Assembly: GCF_009906855.1 (NCBI RefSeq)
Contig: NZ_CP047650.1
Coordinates: 4,774,001 to 4,838,000, forward strand
Source: Xylophilus rhododendri
GTDB taxonomy: Bacteria > Pseudomonadota > Gammaproteobacteria > Burkholderiales > Burkholderiaceae_C
Direction: 5' to 3'
Length of the DNA stretch: 64,000 nucleotides
The position numbers and the translations under genes are program-made. This document shows positions 17,241-26,531 of this stretch, one piece after another (the stretch's first letter is position 1; every line of letters starts with the position of its first letter). The notes under the pieces were generated by a model, which did no database searches, was not told the origin of the DNA, and saw only the letters and a list, made by a program, of their open reading frames with translations.

Positions 17241-18431
17241 TCAGGCCGCCCGCCGGGCCCTGCGCTTGCGTCGCCAGACCAGCACGCCGGTGACGCTCAG
17301 CAGGGCCACGCCGAGGCCGGTGGCGCAGAGCAGCAGCTGCATCGGCCAGCCGCCGACCGAGGCCATGTGCAGGTCGCTCAGCCAGGTGCGCAGGGTGTCG
17401 CCGCTGGCCTGGCCGGTGGGCAGCCAGATGCCGCGCAGGGCGCCGGTGTCGCCGTCCAGCGCCATGCGGGTGTTGCCGCCGTGGCGGCGGATGTCGCGGC
17501 TGGTCCTGGCGTCGTAGCGGTAGAGGCCGCGGGCCGGGTCGTAGATCAGGGCTTTTTCTTCGAGCACGGTGAAGCCTTTTTCGATGGCCTGCCGGGCCAT
17601 CAGCGCCCGGCCGGCGGCGAGGGCCTGGGGCCAGGCCAGCGCCGGCTGCAGGCGCGGTTGGGGAAGCCGGGCCAGGGTCTCCAGCCCGGGCTGGCGGCTG
17701 AAGGCGGCGTTCATCACCGGGTCGTAGACGGCCGGCAGGTTGAAGGCGACCGAACTCCAGGCGATCACGAAGAGCATCGCCCACAGCCACAGGCCGCCGG
17801 CGCGGTGCAGGTCGAAATGCAGCTTGTAGCCGCGTGCCCGGCGCACCCGCCATGCTCCGGCCCAGCGCCGCAGCGAGAAGGGCTGCGTACCGACGGGCAG
17901 GGTGAGCCAGGCGCCGACGAAGCAGTCCAGCGTCCACAGCAGGCCGACGGCGCCGAAGGCATAGGCACCGACCGGGCCCAGGGCGAAGGACTCGTGCAGG
18001 CGGTAGACGAAGGGCATGAGGTTGCGCCGGCCCTGGGAGATGTCGCCCCACTTGCGGTCTCCGAGCAGGCGGCCGGTGTAGGGATCGACGAAGACCTGGT
18101 CGGCCGACAGGGCCGGCGGACGGGCGCCCTTGGCCGATGGCATGGGGCGCAGCATGAAGAGCTGCGAACGGCCGGGCTCGACCCGCAGCGGCACCCGCAG
18201 CGCGAGCGCCTGCGGATACCGCGCCTGCACCCGCTCGCGCAGCAGCAGGGGATCGAGCGGCCGGGCCTCGGGCGTGGGCGGTTCGGCCCGGAACAGCTCC
18301 GGACTGAACAGCATCTCCAGCTCGTCGTTCCAGGCCAGCAGGCTGCCGCTCAGGCCCGACAGCAGCAGGAAGCCGGCCAGCACCAGCCCCACCCAGCGGT
18401 GCAGCAGCACCAGCCCCGCGCGCGTCCGCAT
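17241..18431 (-). CDS. PepSY-domain membrane protein (siderophore-iron reductase-like)
   Basis: A 396-aa inner-membrane protein with at least four membrane segments: near the N terminus (LLHRWVGLVLAGFLLLSGLS), two in the middle (VGAYAFGAVGLLWTLDCFVG; LWLWAMLFVIAWSSVAFNL) and one at the C terminus before a Lys/Arg tail. The HRWVG start and the paired histidines in membrane segments are typical of PepSY_TM proteins, which accompany TonB receptor genes and are thought to reduce ferric siderophores. It lies 11 nt downstream of the FecA-like receptor gene and is probably in its operon. Confidence 0.88.
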   Translation of the reverse strand: MRTRAGLVLLHRWVGLVLAGFLLLSGLSGSLLAWNDELEMLFSPELFRAEPPTPEARPLDPLLLRERVQARYPQALALRVPLRVEPGRSQLFMLRPMPSAKGARPPALSADQVFVDPYTGRLLGDRKWGDISQGRRNLMPFVYRLHESFALGPVGAYAFGAVGLLWTLDCFVGAWLTLPVGTQPFSLRRWAGAWRVRRARGYKLHFDLHRAGGLWLWAMLFVIAWSSVAFNLPAVYDPVMNAAFSRQPGLETLARLPQPRLQPALAWPQALAAGRALMARQAIEKGFTVLEEKALIYDPARGLYRYDARTSRDIRRHGGNTRMALDGDTGALRGIWLPTGQASGDTLRTWLSDLHMASVGGWPMQLLLCATGLGVALLSVTGVLVWRRKRRARRAA

Positions 18432-18442
18432 CGCCCTGCGCC

Positions 18443-20865
18443 TTACCAGGCGTAGCTGAGCGTGGCGGTGGCCTGCCTCGCGTCGCCGTAGCGGCAGATG
18501 GCGAACTCGCAGTAGGTGAACTTCTTGTTGGTGAAGTTGCTGACGTTGGCTGTCAGGCTCCAGTGGGGGTCGATCCGCCAGCGCAGCATGGCGTCGTACA
18601 GCGTGTAGGCCGGGCGCGGGGAGGCGATGCCCGAGGGCTGGGTCTGGCCCTTGTAGCGGGCGCCCAGGCCGATCTTGAGCTGGGGCAGTCCCAGGCTGGC
18701 GAAGCCGTAGTCGATCCAGGCGGCGGCCTGGTTGTAGGGCGTGTCCTCGCTGCGCTGGCCGACCTCGGCGGCGATGGTGCTGCGGGTGATGCGGGCGTCG
18801 GTATAGGCGTAGGAGCCCAGCACGCTGACGTCGCGGCCGAGTTCGGCCTTGGCTTCCAGTTCGAAGCCGCGCGAGCGCACCTCGCCGGCCTGGCGGTAGA
18901 CGTCGGCGCTGGCGTCGTACTTCAGCACATTGGTCTGGGTGAGTTCGTAGACGGTGCCGGACAGCAGCATCTTGCTGCCCTCGGGCTGGTAACGCACGCC
19001 GGCCTCGTACTGCTTGCCGCCGGTGGGCTTGAAGGTCTGGCCGCCGGCATCGGCCGCTGCCACGGGGAAGAAGGATTCGCTGTAGCTCACATAGGGCGCC
19101 ACGCCGTTGTCGGCCTTGTAGACCACGCCGGCGCGCCAGGTGTTGGCCTGGTTGTCCATGCCGGTGCGGGCCTGGTTGCGGTGCTGGGTCTGGTCTTGGT
19201 CGGCCCAGTCGTGGCGGGCGCCGAGCAGCACCGTCCAGCGCTCGCCGAAGTTCATCTGGTCCTGCAGGTAGAGGCCCTTCTGCACCGTGTCGATGAGCGA
19301 GCCGCGGTCCAGGCTGGGGTCGCGGTTGACGACGACCGGCTGGCCGTAGTTGTAGGTGGCCAGGTTGAGGGAGGAGGCGTTGCCGCGGAAGTTGCGCGAG
19401 TCGTAGCGGGTCTTGTAGGCGTCCAGGCCCAGCAGCACGGTGTGGCGGGCGCCGAAGAGGTCCCACCGGGTCTCGACATGGGTGTCGGTGGCCACGCCGC
19501 GCGAATGTTCCAGGCGGTCGCTGTACTGGCGCGCGAGTACGCCGCGGGTGGCGGCGGCGGTGATGGCGGCGGCGGTGGTCTGGGCCTGCAGGTAGTTCCA
19601 GGTGACCTCGCTTTCGAAGTAGCGCAGCTTGTGGCTGATGCGGGCGCGGTCGCTGAAACGGTGCTCGAATTCGTAGCCGACGGTGGCCATGTCGCCCTTC
19701 ATCTCGTCGTAGGAAGGTTCGCCGATGAAGGCCGTGCGGCCGATGCGGAAGGCGCCGGCGGTGCCCACGCCTTCGGTCAGCTGGTAGGGCAGGGGGCGGA
19801 GAAGCGGGTGTTGGTCTTTTGGTAGAAGGACAGCAGGGTCAGCGAGGTGTCCGCGGTGGGATGCCAGCGGATCGAGGGGGCGATGTAGAGGCGGTCGTCC
19901 TTGAGGAAATCCTGCGCGCTGTCGCTCTCGCGGCCGAGGAAGGTGAGGCGGTAGTCCAGGTCCTCGCGGCCGGCGAGCGGGCCGCCGAAGTCGCCCGAGA
20001 CCTGGCGGCGGTCGTACTGGCCGGCCTGCAGGTTGATCTCGTGGATGGGCGTGGCGCCGGGCCGCTTGCTCACGGCGTTGATCACGCCGCCGGGCGAGAG
20101 CTGGCCGTAGAGCACCGAGGCGGCGCCGCGCAGCACTTCCACCCGCTCCAGGCCGTAGGGCTCCTGGATGCCGTCGTAGGAGTTGGTCTGCAGCCGCAGG
20201 CCGTCGCGCAGCGAGCCGCTGGTGGCGGATTCCACGTCCATGCCGCGGATGCGGAAACGGTCGGCGGTGCGGTTGAAGCTGGTGGGCTGGCTGGTGAAGC
20301 CGGGGGTGTAGTTGAGGGCCTGCGACAGGGTCTCGGCCTGGCGGTTGCGCAGCTCGTCGCTGGTGACGACGGAGATCGACTGGGGAATGTCGACGATGGC
20401 GCTGTCGGTCTTGCTGCCGGTGGCGCTGCGTCTGGCGACATAACCGGCGAGCGGGCCGGTGGCGGTTTCGCGCTCGGCCTCGGCCGTGACGGTGACCGGG
20501 GCCAGCGTGGCGTGCGGCGCGGCGCCGGGGAGCGGGCGCTGGATCGAGATGGTGGCTGGACCGCTGCGGACGGCGGCCAGGCCGGAGCCGGCCAGGGCCT
20601 GGTCGAGCGCCTGCTGCAGGGTGAGGCGGCCCTGCAGCGCGGGCGCGGTCTTGCCGGCGAGCAGCGAGCCTTCGGCGCCGATGGCCACGCCGGACTGGCG
20701 CGACAGGGCGGTGAGCGTCTGCGCCAGCGGCTGGGCGGGCAGGGCGATCTGCATGGCGGCGCCGGCCGCGGTCTCCTGCGCGGCGGCGGTCGTCGGTACG
20801 GCCAGCACGGTGGCGGCGGCGGAGCAGGCCAGCGCGATGGCGCAGCAGGTCTGTTGTCGGGTCAT
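18443..20865 (-). pseudogene. TonB-dependent siderophore receptor (FecA-like, with signalling domain), interrupted by one frameshift
   Basis: Outer-membrane ferric-siderophore receptor. It starts MTRQQTCCAIALACSAA (signal peptide), then an STN signalling domain (about residues 45-120, LPAQPLAQTLTALSRQSGVA) that talks to FecR, a plug domain (VDIPQSISVVTSDELRNRQA) and a 22-strand barrel ending FAICRYGDARQATATLSYAW. A C-run one base short (GGGGG at 19792-19796, plus strand) breaks the frame; one added base gives SAPLPYQLTEG and an 807-aa protein. As in the other broken genes here the lesion is a single homopolymer deletion. fecR and fecI are immediately upstream and the PepSY gene downstream. 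Confidence 0.9.
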
Positions 20866-20957
20866 GGAAGCTCGTCCTCTTGTTGGTTCACGCAGAAGAC
20901 CGGCGAGCGGCTCAAAACCTGACAAAACGAATTGAAACTATTTGTATCCCAGAGATG

Positions 20958-21956
20958 TCATCGCGCTTCGATGGAGATGTCGCCGTTGCTGGCGTGGACC
21001 ACCCGTACCGGCAGCATGTCCGGCAGGCCGCGCAGGAAGGCCTGCGGATTGCGCAGCGGGAAGCTGCCGCTCAGGCGCAGCGCGGCCAGGCCCGGAGCGC
21101 TGCCCAGGCGCAGGGGCTGGCGCAGGTAGTCGTTCCAGCGGGCCAGGGCTTCGTCGAGCCGGGTGTTGTCGAACACCAGCCAGCCCTGGCGCCAGGCGGC
21201 GATCTGGCCTGCATCCACGCTGCGCTGCGGGCCGGCGCCGCGGGCGTCGGTCTCGATGGTGCTGCCGGCGCCGAGCACGGCGGCGGGTTCGGCGCCGATC
21301 TCGATGGGCCTGCCATCGGCTTGCGCCGGCCAGACCGCGACGCGGCCCTCCACCACCGCCACCCGCATATGGCCGCGGCCGGCGCTGACGCTGAAGGTGG
21401 TGCCCAGCACCCGCACGCGGCCCCAGTCGGTGGCGACGGTGAAGGGCCGGTCGGGATCGGGGCGGACCTGCAGCAGGATCTCGCCGGCATTGAGGCGGAT
21501 CTCGCGGCGGTCTCGGTAGAGCGCGACGCTGCCCGAGGTGCGTGCGGCCAGGTTCAACACCGTGCCGTCGGGCAGGGTGTGTTCCTGCAGCTGGCCCTGG
21601 CCGCTGGCCAAGGCCAGCTGGAACACGGGCTGGGCCCGGTACCAGCGGCCGCCACCCACGGCCAGGGCGGCAGCGAAGCCGCCGATGCCCAGCGTTGCGA
21701 TCATCCGGCGTCGGCCCGCCTGCCGCTCGGCATGGCTGCGCGGCAGGGCGAGGTCGGACTGCAGCGCGGCGCCATCGGTGCTGTCCCAGAGATGCTGCGC
21801 CGCCGCGAAAGCCTGGGCATGGGCTTCGTCGATGCTTCGCCAGTGCTGCAGCTGCGCCTGGGCATCGAGGGCGATGTCGGGGCGGGCCTTGTGGCTGCGG
21901 CCGATCAGCAGCAGGGCGTGTTCGACCATGCGGCGCGAGGGGGTGGCGTGGCTCAT
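20958..21956 (-). CDS. fecR: FecR-like anti-sigma/sigma regulator
   Basis: A 332-aa inner-membrane regulator that receives the receptor signal in the periplasm and controls its sigma factor. Residues 1-80 hold the cytosolic anti-sigma (DUF4880) region with the conserved WRSIDEAHAQAF stretch, one membrane segment follows (IATLGIGGFAAALAVGG, about 84-102), then the periplasmic FecR domain (GTVLNLAARTSGSV; VRVLGTTFSVS) and a C-terminal secretin-like domain (FDNTRLDEALARWNDY; LSGSFPLRNPQAFL). It lies four bases from the sigma-factor stop and 92 nt before the receptor. Confidence 0.92.
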   Translation of the reverse strand: MSHATPSRRMVEHALLLIGRSHKARPDIALDAQAQLQHWRSIDEAHAQAFAAAQHLWDSTDGAALQSDLALPRSHAERQAGRRRMIATLGIGGFAAALAVGGGRWYRAQPVFQLALASGQGQLQEHTLPDGTVLNLAARTSGSVALYRDRREIRLNAGEILLQVRPDPDRPFTVATDWGRVRVLGTTFSVSAGRGHMRVAVVEGRVAVWPAQADGRPIEIGAEPAAVLGAGSTIETDARGAGPQRSVDAGQIAAWRQGWLVFDNTRLDEALARWNDYLRQPLRLGSAPGLAALRLSGSFPLRNPQAFLRGLPDMLPVRVVHASNGDISIEAR

Positions 21957-21960
21957 CGGC

Positions 21961-22437
21961 TCATGCCCGGCCGGGCGCCAGGCCGGCGCAATCGAAGATG
22001 CCGCGCATCACATGGCGTTCCACTGCCTCGTCGCTCAGGCCCAGGCGTTCGGCCGCCTCGTGGTAGCGCCAGCCGTGGATGCGCACCAGGATGAAGACTT
22101 CGCGCCGCTTGCGCGGCATGCGCTCCAGGCGCTCGATCAGGCGTTGCAGCTGCTGGCGTGCGATGGCCGTGCGTTCGACCGAGGGCGCGCTGTCGCTGCC
22201 GACCAGGGCCAGGGTGTCGAGCATGCGGCGCTCGGCCGCCTGCCGGGTGGCCGCGGTGGCGGCGATGTTGCGGCCCGCGTGGTAGAGAAAGGCCCTCGGC
22301 TCCAGCACCGCGCCGCCGGAGCGCTGCAGCGCATAGACCCGGGAATAGGCTTCCTGCACCAGGTCCGCCGCGCCATCGCCGTCGCCGGCGCGGCGGGTGA
22401 AGTAGCGCAGCAGCTCGCGGTAGTAACGCTCGGGCAT
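21961..22437 (-). CDS. fecI: ECF sigma factor, FecI type
   Basis: A 158-aa sigma-70-family extracytoplasmic-function factor. Region 2 (LVQEAYSRVYALQRSG, about residues 26-42) binds core RNA polymerase and the -10 element; region 4 (RMPRKRREVFILVRIHGWRYHEAAERLGLS) contacts the -35 element. It heads the fecI-fecR-receptor-PepSY set and should activate the receptor gene when the siderophore is bound. A Fur-like site lies about 115 nt upstream. Confidence 0.92.
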   Translation of the reverse strand: MPERYYRELLRYFTRRAGDGDGAADLVQEAYSRVYALQRSGGAVLEPRAFLYHAGRNIAATAATRQAAERRMLDTLALVGSDSAPSVERTAIARQQLQRLIERLERMPRKRREVFILVRIHGWRYHEAAERLGLSDEAVERHVMRGIFDCAGLAPGRA

Positions 22438-22552
22438 GGTGCGTCAGGCGGGCCGCCGTGTCGGGGCGGCGCCTTGGAGCGGCAAGCGGGAAAGAAGGGC
22501 AAAGCGGGCCACGAACAGGGCGGATCGACGCGGGTCGATGCAAGGTATTTCA

Positions 22553-22571
22553 TTTAATGAGAATTGTTCGT
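22553..22571. promoter_or_regulatory. Fur-box-like site upstream of fecI
   Basis: The 19-mer TTTAATGAGAATTGTTCGT matches the classical Fur consensus (GATAATGATAATCATTATC) at 11 of 19 positions and is a marked A/T-rich island in GC-rich surroundings. Its position upstream of the sigma-factor gene fits iron repression by Fur. The match is moderate. Confidence 0.5.
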
Positions 22572-22620
22572 GATTGTATCGCCGGGAGGCCCGCCCCGTC
22601 CCGGCGTCATCGCCCCGGTC

Positions 22621-23616
22621 TCAGTCCACCGTCACCCCGGCCGACTTCACCAGCTTGCCCAGGCGCTCGGAATCGCTGCGGATCAGCTGGCCGAAATCGG
22701 CCGCGCTGCCGCCGACCACCGGGGTGCCGATGGCTTCCCAGCGCGTGCGGAACGCTGGGTCCTGGAAGATCGCGTTCACCGTCGCGTTGAGCCGGTCGAC
22801 GATCTCTTTGGGCGTGCCGGCGCGCACCGCGATGCCGTGCCAGGCGCTGATCTCGTAGCCGGGCACGCCGGCCTCGGCCATGGTGGGCACCTGCGGCAAG
22901 GCCGGGCTGCGCTGGGCCGAGGTGACGGCCAGCGGCTGCAGCTTGCCGGTCTGCAGATAGGGCAGGGAACTGCCCAGGATGTCGAACATCACGTTGACCT
23001 GCCCGCCCAGCAGGTCGTTGAGCGCGGGGCCGGCGCCGCGGTAGGGGATGTGCTTCAGCTCGGTGTGCACGGTGGTGTTGAAGAGTTCGCCGGCCAGATG
23101 CTGCGGCGTGCCGTTGCCGGCCGAGGCATAACTCAGCGGCACCTTGCCGGCCTGGGCCAGGGCGATCAGCTCCTTGACGGTTTTCACGCCCAGCGAGGGG
23201 TGTACCTCCAGCACCTGCGGGAAGGCCGAGATCTGGATCACCGGCGCCAGGTCCTTGATCGGGTCGAAGGGCAGGCTCTTGTAGAGCGAGGCGTTGACCG
23301 CCATCGGGCCGCTGGCGGCCAGCAGCAGGGTGTAGCCGTCGGCCGGTGTCTGGCGCGCGACCTCGGTGGTGCCGAGGTTGCCGCCGGCGCCGCTCTTGTT
23401 GTCCACGATGACGTTGGTGCCCAGGCGCTTCTGCATCTCGGGCGCCAGCATGCGCGCCATCAGGTCGGTGGGACCGCCGGGCGGGTAGGGGACCACGAAG
23501 CGGATGGTCTTGCCGGGGTTGGGATAGGCCGTGGCGGCTTGCGCCAGGGCCGTGCCCATGGTGGCCAGGGGCAGCAGGCCGCCAGCGAGCCAGCGGTTGA
23601 GGTTTCTTCTGTTCAT
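22621..23616 (-). CDS. Bug-family (TctC) periplasmic solute receptor
   Basis: A 331-aa receptor beginning MNRRNLNRWLAGGLLPLATM, with a cleavable signal ending near residue 26-30. VVPYPPGGPTDLMARML and DNKSGAGGNLG are the family motifs, and VPTMAEAGVPGYEISAWHGI marks the second lobe. It is 59 nt after the BKACE gene on the same strand, which suggests that it feeds that beta-keto/beta-hydroxy acid pathway. No membrane transporter genes accompany it. Confidence 0.93.
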   Translation of the reverse strand: MNRRNLNRWLAGGLLPLATMGTALAQAATAYPNPGKTIRFVVPYPPGGPTDLMARMLAPEMQKRLGTNVIVDNKSGAGGNLGTTEVARQTPADGYTLLLAASGPMAVNASLYKSLPFDPIKDLAPVIQISAFPQVLEVHPSLGVKTVKELIALAQAGKVPLSYASAGNGTPQHLAGELFNTTVHTELKHIPYRGAGPALNDLLGGQVNVMFDILGSSLPYLQTGKLQPLAVTSAQRSPALPQVPTMAEAGVPGYEISAWHGIAVRAGTPKEIVDRLNATVNAIFQDPAFRTRWEAIGTPVVGGSAADFGQLIRSDSERLGKLVKSAGVTVD

Positions 23617-23675
23617 GGTGTTTTGTCTCCGTCGTTTTGTTTTCTGGTGGCGCGATCCGGTCGGGTGGGCTTTTG

Positions 23676-24512
23676 CTAGCCCGTGCGGAAGCGCTGCCGA
23701 ATGTGGTCGGCCCCGGCCAGCGGCCGGCCGAGCGCTGCGGCGGCTTCGGCGGCCTGGCGCACCAGGGCGGCGTTGTCCGGCGCCCGGCTGCCGTCCTTCA
23801 GCAGCAGGTTGTTCTCGAAGCCCACACGCGCATGGCCGCCCAGTGCGGCGGCGGCGGTGATGCAGGCGTTCTCGGTGGCGCCGAAGGCGCACACGGCCCA
23901 GGGCTCTGTGCCTTCATGGGCGGCCAGGAAAGGCAGCAGGTCGCGCGGGTCGGAGGTCTGGCCGGCGGTGTAGCGGCCCAGCACGAAGAGCAGGAACCAG
24001 GGCGCGTCCGGCACCAGGCCGCGGCTGCGCAGGGACTGCCAGCGCTGCACATCGGCCACGTCATACAGGATCACCTGCACCATCACCCGTTCGCGCGCCA
24101 GCCAGCCGAAGAAGTCGGCCAGGCCGGCTTCGCCGATCCCGGGCTTGTCGATCTCGCGCAGGCCGATGGAGACGGCCTCGGGCCGCAGCTGGCGCACCAT
24201 GGCGATCTGGGCCGGAGCCTGGTAGCGGCCGGCGGCTTCGCTGGTGACCTGCAGCACCATCGACTCGCCGACGGCGGCATGCACCACCCGCAGGGCCTCG
24301 CGGTAGCCCTCGGCGTCCAGGCTGTGGCGGCCGTTGGGCTCGCGGATGTGCATGTGCAGCATCGCGGCGCCGGCCTCGCGGCAGGCCTTGGCGGTGCTGG
24401 CCAGGGTGGCGGGGGTGATGGGGACTTCGGCGTGGTCGGCCGGCTGCTTGTAGGCGCCGTTGGGGGCGACGGTGACGATCAGCGGATCGGGGTGGGTCAC
24501 GACGGTGCTCAT
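23676..24512 (-). CDS. beta-keto acid cleavage enzyme (BKACE, DUF849)
   Basis: A 278-aa TIM-barrel enzyme of the 3-keto-5-aminohexanoate cleavage family. These enzymes use a zinc ion and acetyl-CoA to cleave a beta-keto acid into acetoacetate plus a new CoA ester (or the reverse pairing). The metal-binding HxH is present at His53/His55 (AAMLHMHIREPNG). The GHARVGFENNLLLKDG region near the C terminus is typical. It overlaps the preceding dehydrogenase gene by ATGA, so dehydrogenation of a beta-hydroxy acid followed by cleavage is likely. Dehydrocarnitine cleavage is one known example of this pairing, but the substrate is not determined here. Confidence 0.9.
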   Translation of the reverse strand: MSTVVTHPDPLIVTVAPNGAYKQPADHAEVPITPATLASTAKACREAGAAMLHMHIREPNGRHSLDAEGYREALRVVHAAVGESMVLQVTSEAAGRYQAPAQIAMVRQLRPEAVSIGLREIDKPGIGEAGLADFFGWLARERVMVQVILYDVADVQRWQSLRSRGLVPDAPWFLLFVLGRYTAGQTSDPRDLLPFLAAHEGTEPWAVCAFGATENACITAAAALGGHARVGFENNLLLKDGSRAPDNAALVRQAAEAAAALGRPLAGADHIRQRFRTG

Positions 24513-25492
24513 GCGGCCTCGGCCTTCGCAGCGGGTGCATCGCTGCGGTCGATGGCCGGCAACTCCGGCGCCAGCAAGGCCAGGCCCTGGCGCAGCAAGG
24601 CGTCGTAGCGGGCGCGTTCGGCCAGGCGCCTGTCCTCCGGCCAGTCGAAGAAGCCCTTGCCGGTCTTCATGCCGAGTTCGCCGCGCGCCACCCGCTCGCT
24701 CAGCGCCAGCGCCGGCGCTGCCGTGTTCGACAGCGTGGGATACATGGTGGCGGCCGCCGCGCAATGCACGTCGATGCCGGCATGGTCGCGCTGCATCACC
24801 GGCCCGGCGGCCAGGTAGCGGAAGCCGAAGCCGAAACGCACGGCGGCATCCACGTCCTCGGCCGAGGCGATGCCTTCGTCGATCAGCGCGAAGGCCTCGC
24901 GAGACAGTGCATGCTGCAGGCGGTTGGCCAGGAAACCCGGCTTGTCCTTCTTCACCAGCACCGGCACGCTGCCGCAGGCGCGCATGAAATCGCACAGCCA
25001 GGCGGCGCGGGCCGCATCGCTGCCGGTGCCGCACACCACTTCCACCAGCGGCACCAGGTGGGCCGGCATGAAGAAGTGCAGGCCCAGCATGCGCTGCTGC
25101 GAGGCCAGGCCCTGGCCGATGGCGGTGATCGGAAAGCTGGAGCTGTTGCTGGCCAGCACCGCATCGGCCGGCGCCAGCGCTTCCAGGCGGGCGAAGAGCG
25201 CCCGCTTGGCATCCAGCCGCTCGGTGATGCATTCGACCACCAGCACCACACCCTGCCAGTCCAGGTCTTCGAGGGCGGCGACGCTGTCGATGAGGGCGGC
25301 GCGGTGGCCCAGTCCCGCGGCCTGCAGTTCAGTCGCGACATGCGGCGCCAGGCGTTCGCGCTGGGCGGCGCTGGGATCCACCACCGTGACCCGTGCGCCG
25401 CCGCGCGCCAGCACCACCGCCACGTCGGCGCCCATGGTTCCACCGCCGACGACCACGGTGCGCGCGCCGTGCGTCCTGAGGGCTTGATTCAT
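24509..25492 (-). CDS. 3-hydroxyacyl-CoA/beta-hydroxy acid dehydrogenase, NAD-dependent
   Basis: A 327-aa two-domain dehydrogenase. The Rossmann motif VVVGGGTMGADVA lies near residues 13-25, LASNSSSFPI near 113 and the catalytic-histidine region LGLHFFMPAHLVPLVEVV near 137; the C-terminal helical domain includes DKPGFLANRLQHAL and the ending MKTGKGFFDW. The family covers 3-hydroxybutyryl-CoA, L-gulonate and carnitine dehydrogenases. Four-base overlap with the BKACE gene argues for a free beta-hydroxy acid being oxidised to the beta-keto acid that BKACE then cleaves. Confidence 0.88.
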   Translation of the reverse strand: MNQALRTHGARTVVVGGGTMGADVAVVLARGGARVTVVDPSAAQRERLAPHVATELQAAGLGHRAALIDSVAALEDLDWQGVVLVVECITERLDAKRALFARLEALAPADAVLASNSSSFPITAIGQGLASQQRMLGLHFFMPAHLVPLVEVVCGTGSDAARAAWLCDFMRACGSVPVLVKKDKPGFLANRLQHALSREAFALIDEGIASAEDVDAAVRFGFGFRYLAAGPVMQRDHAGIDVHCAAAATMYPTLSNTAAPALALSERVARGELGMKTGKGFFDWPEDRRLAERARYDALLRQGLALLAPELPAIDRSDAPAAKAEAA

Positions 25493-25597
25493 CTGTCCTG
25501 TCTCCTGCTCCGGCTGCCCCGTGCAGCCGGTTTGCGGCGCAGTCTAGGGAGCGCCCCTGAAAAGATCCAGACGCATATTTCTATAGACTGATAAGCC

Positions 25598-26506
25598 ATG
25601 AATATCAACTGGACGGCCCATGAACTCGAGGTGTTACTGGTCCTGGTGGAGACCCTGAGCTTTCGCCAGACCGCCCAGCGCATGCATCTGTCGCAGCCGG
25701 CGGTCTCGGGCACGGTGGCGCGGCTGGAGGCGATGCTGTCGGCCCGCCTCTTCGAACGCAGCACCCGCTCGGTGCAGCTGACCGAGGCCGGCCAGGTCTT
25801 CGCCGAGCAGGCGCGGTTCATGCGCCACCAGATGCAGGAGGCGGTGAACCGGGTGCGGGCGGTGTCGGATGCGCAGGTGGGCCGGGTGGCCCTGGCGGCG
25901 CTTCCCTCATTGGCTGCGACCGTCGTGCCGCTGGCCTTCGCGCGCTTCGCCCGGGACCATCCGGCGGTGCAACTGGAGCTGGTCGACCGCCTGGCCGGCT
26001 CGGCCTTCGAGATGGTGCGCGCCGGGCGGGTGGACTTCGCGCTGACCGCCGCCAACCCGGCCTATGCCGACCTGGACTACATCGCTTTGTCTTCCGACGC
26101 CGTCGGCCTGCTGCTGCCGGCCGGCCACAAGCTGGCACGCGGCAAGACCGCCCTGGCCTGGAGCGATATCGCCGAACTGCCCCACATCTCGATGCCCGCC
26201 GGCACCAGCGTGCGCCAGTACGCCGATGCGGCCTTCCTCGCCCACAAGCTGCGGTTCGCACCGCGATTCGAGGTGGAGTACCTGGCGACCATCGCGGCGA
26301 TGGTGGCGGCGGGCGTGGGCGTCAGCGCCTTGCCGGAACTGGCGGCGCGGGTGGCGGGCAATGCCGGTGTGGTCTGGCGCCGGCTGCGTTCGCCGGAGGT
26401 GCGCCGGCCGATCGGGTTGGTGAGTGCACGCAACCGGGCTTTCTCGCCCGCGGCGCTGCGGATGATCGATTGCCTGAAGGAGGAGATGCGCGTTTCCGGG
26501 GTCTGA
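25598..26506 (+). CDS. LysR-family transcriptional regulator
   Basis: A 302-aa LysR regulator starting MNINWTAHELEVLLVLVETL. The helix-turn-helix (FRQTAQRMHLSQPAVSGTVA, about residues 21-40) is followed by the effector-binding domain (about 92-295). It is divergent from the hydroxy-acid dehydrogenase/BKACE/Bug genes across 105 nt and so probably regulates them. Its stop is 26 nt from the convergent TonB receptor gene. Confidence 0.93.
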   Translation: MNINWTAHELEVLLVLVETLSFRQTAQRMHLSQPAVSGTVARLEAMLSARLFERSTRSVQLTEAGQVFAEQARFMRHQMQEAVNRVRAVSDAQVGRVALAALPSLAATVVPLAFARFARDHPAVQLELVDRLAGSAFEMVRAGRVDFALTAANPAYADLDYIALSSDAVGLLLPAGHKLARGKTALAWSDIAELPHISMPAGTSVRQYADAAFLAHKLRFAPRFEVEYLATIAAMVAAGVGVSALPELAARVAGNAGVVWRRLRSPEVRRPIGLVSARNRAFSPAALRMIDCLKEEMRVSGV

Positions 26507-26531
26507 GGCCCGGCCTTTGCGCGGCCTGGGC

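Noticed and set aside
17241..19466. A 741-codon minus-strand frame that would fuse the PepSY protein to receptor sequence
   Set aside because: The upstream part is the wrong frame of the FecA-like receptor; the PepSY protein starts naturally at MRTRAGLVLLHRW (18431).
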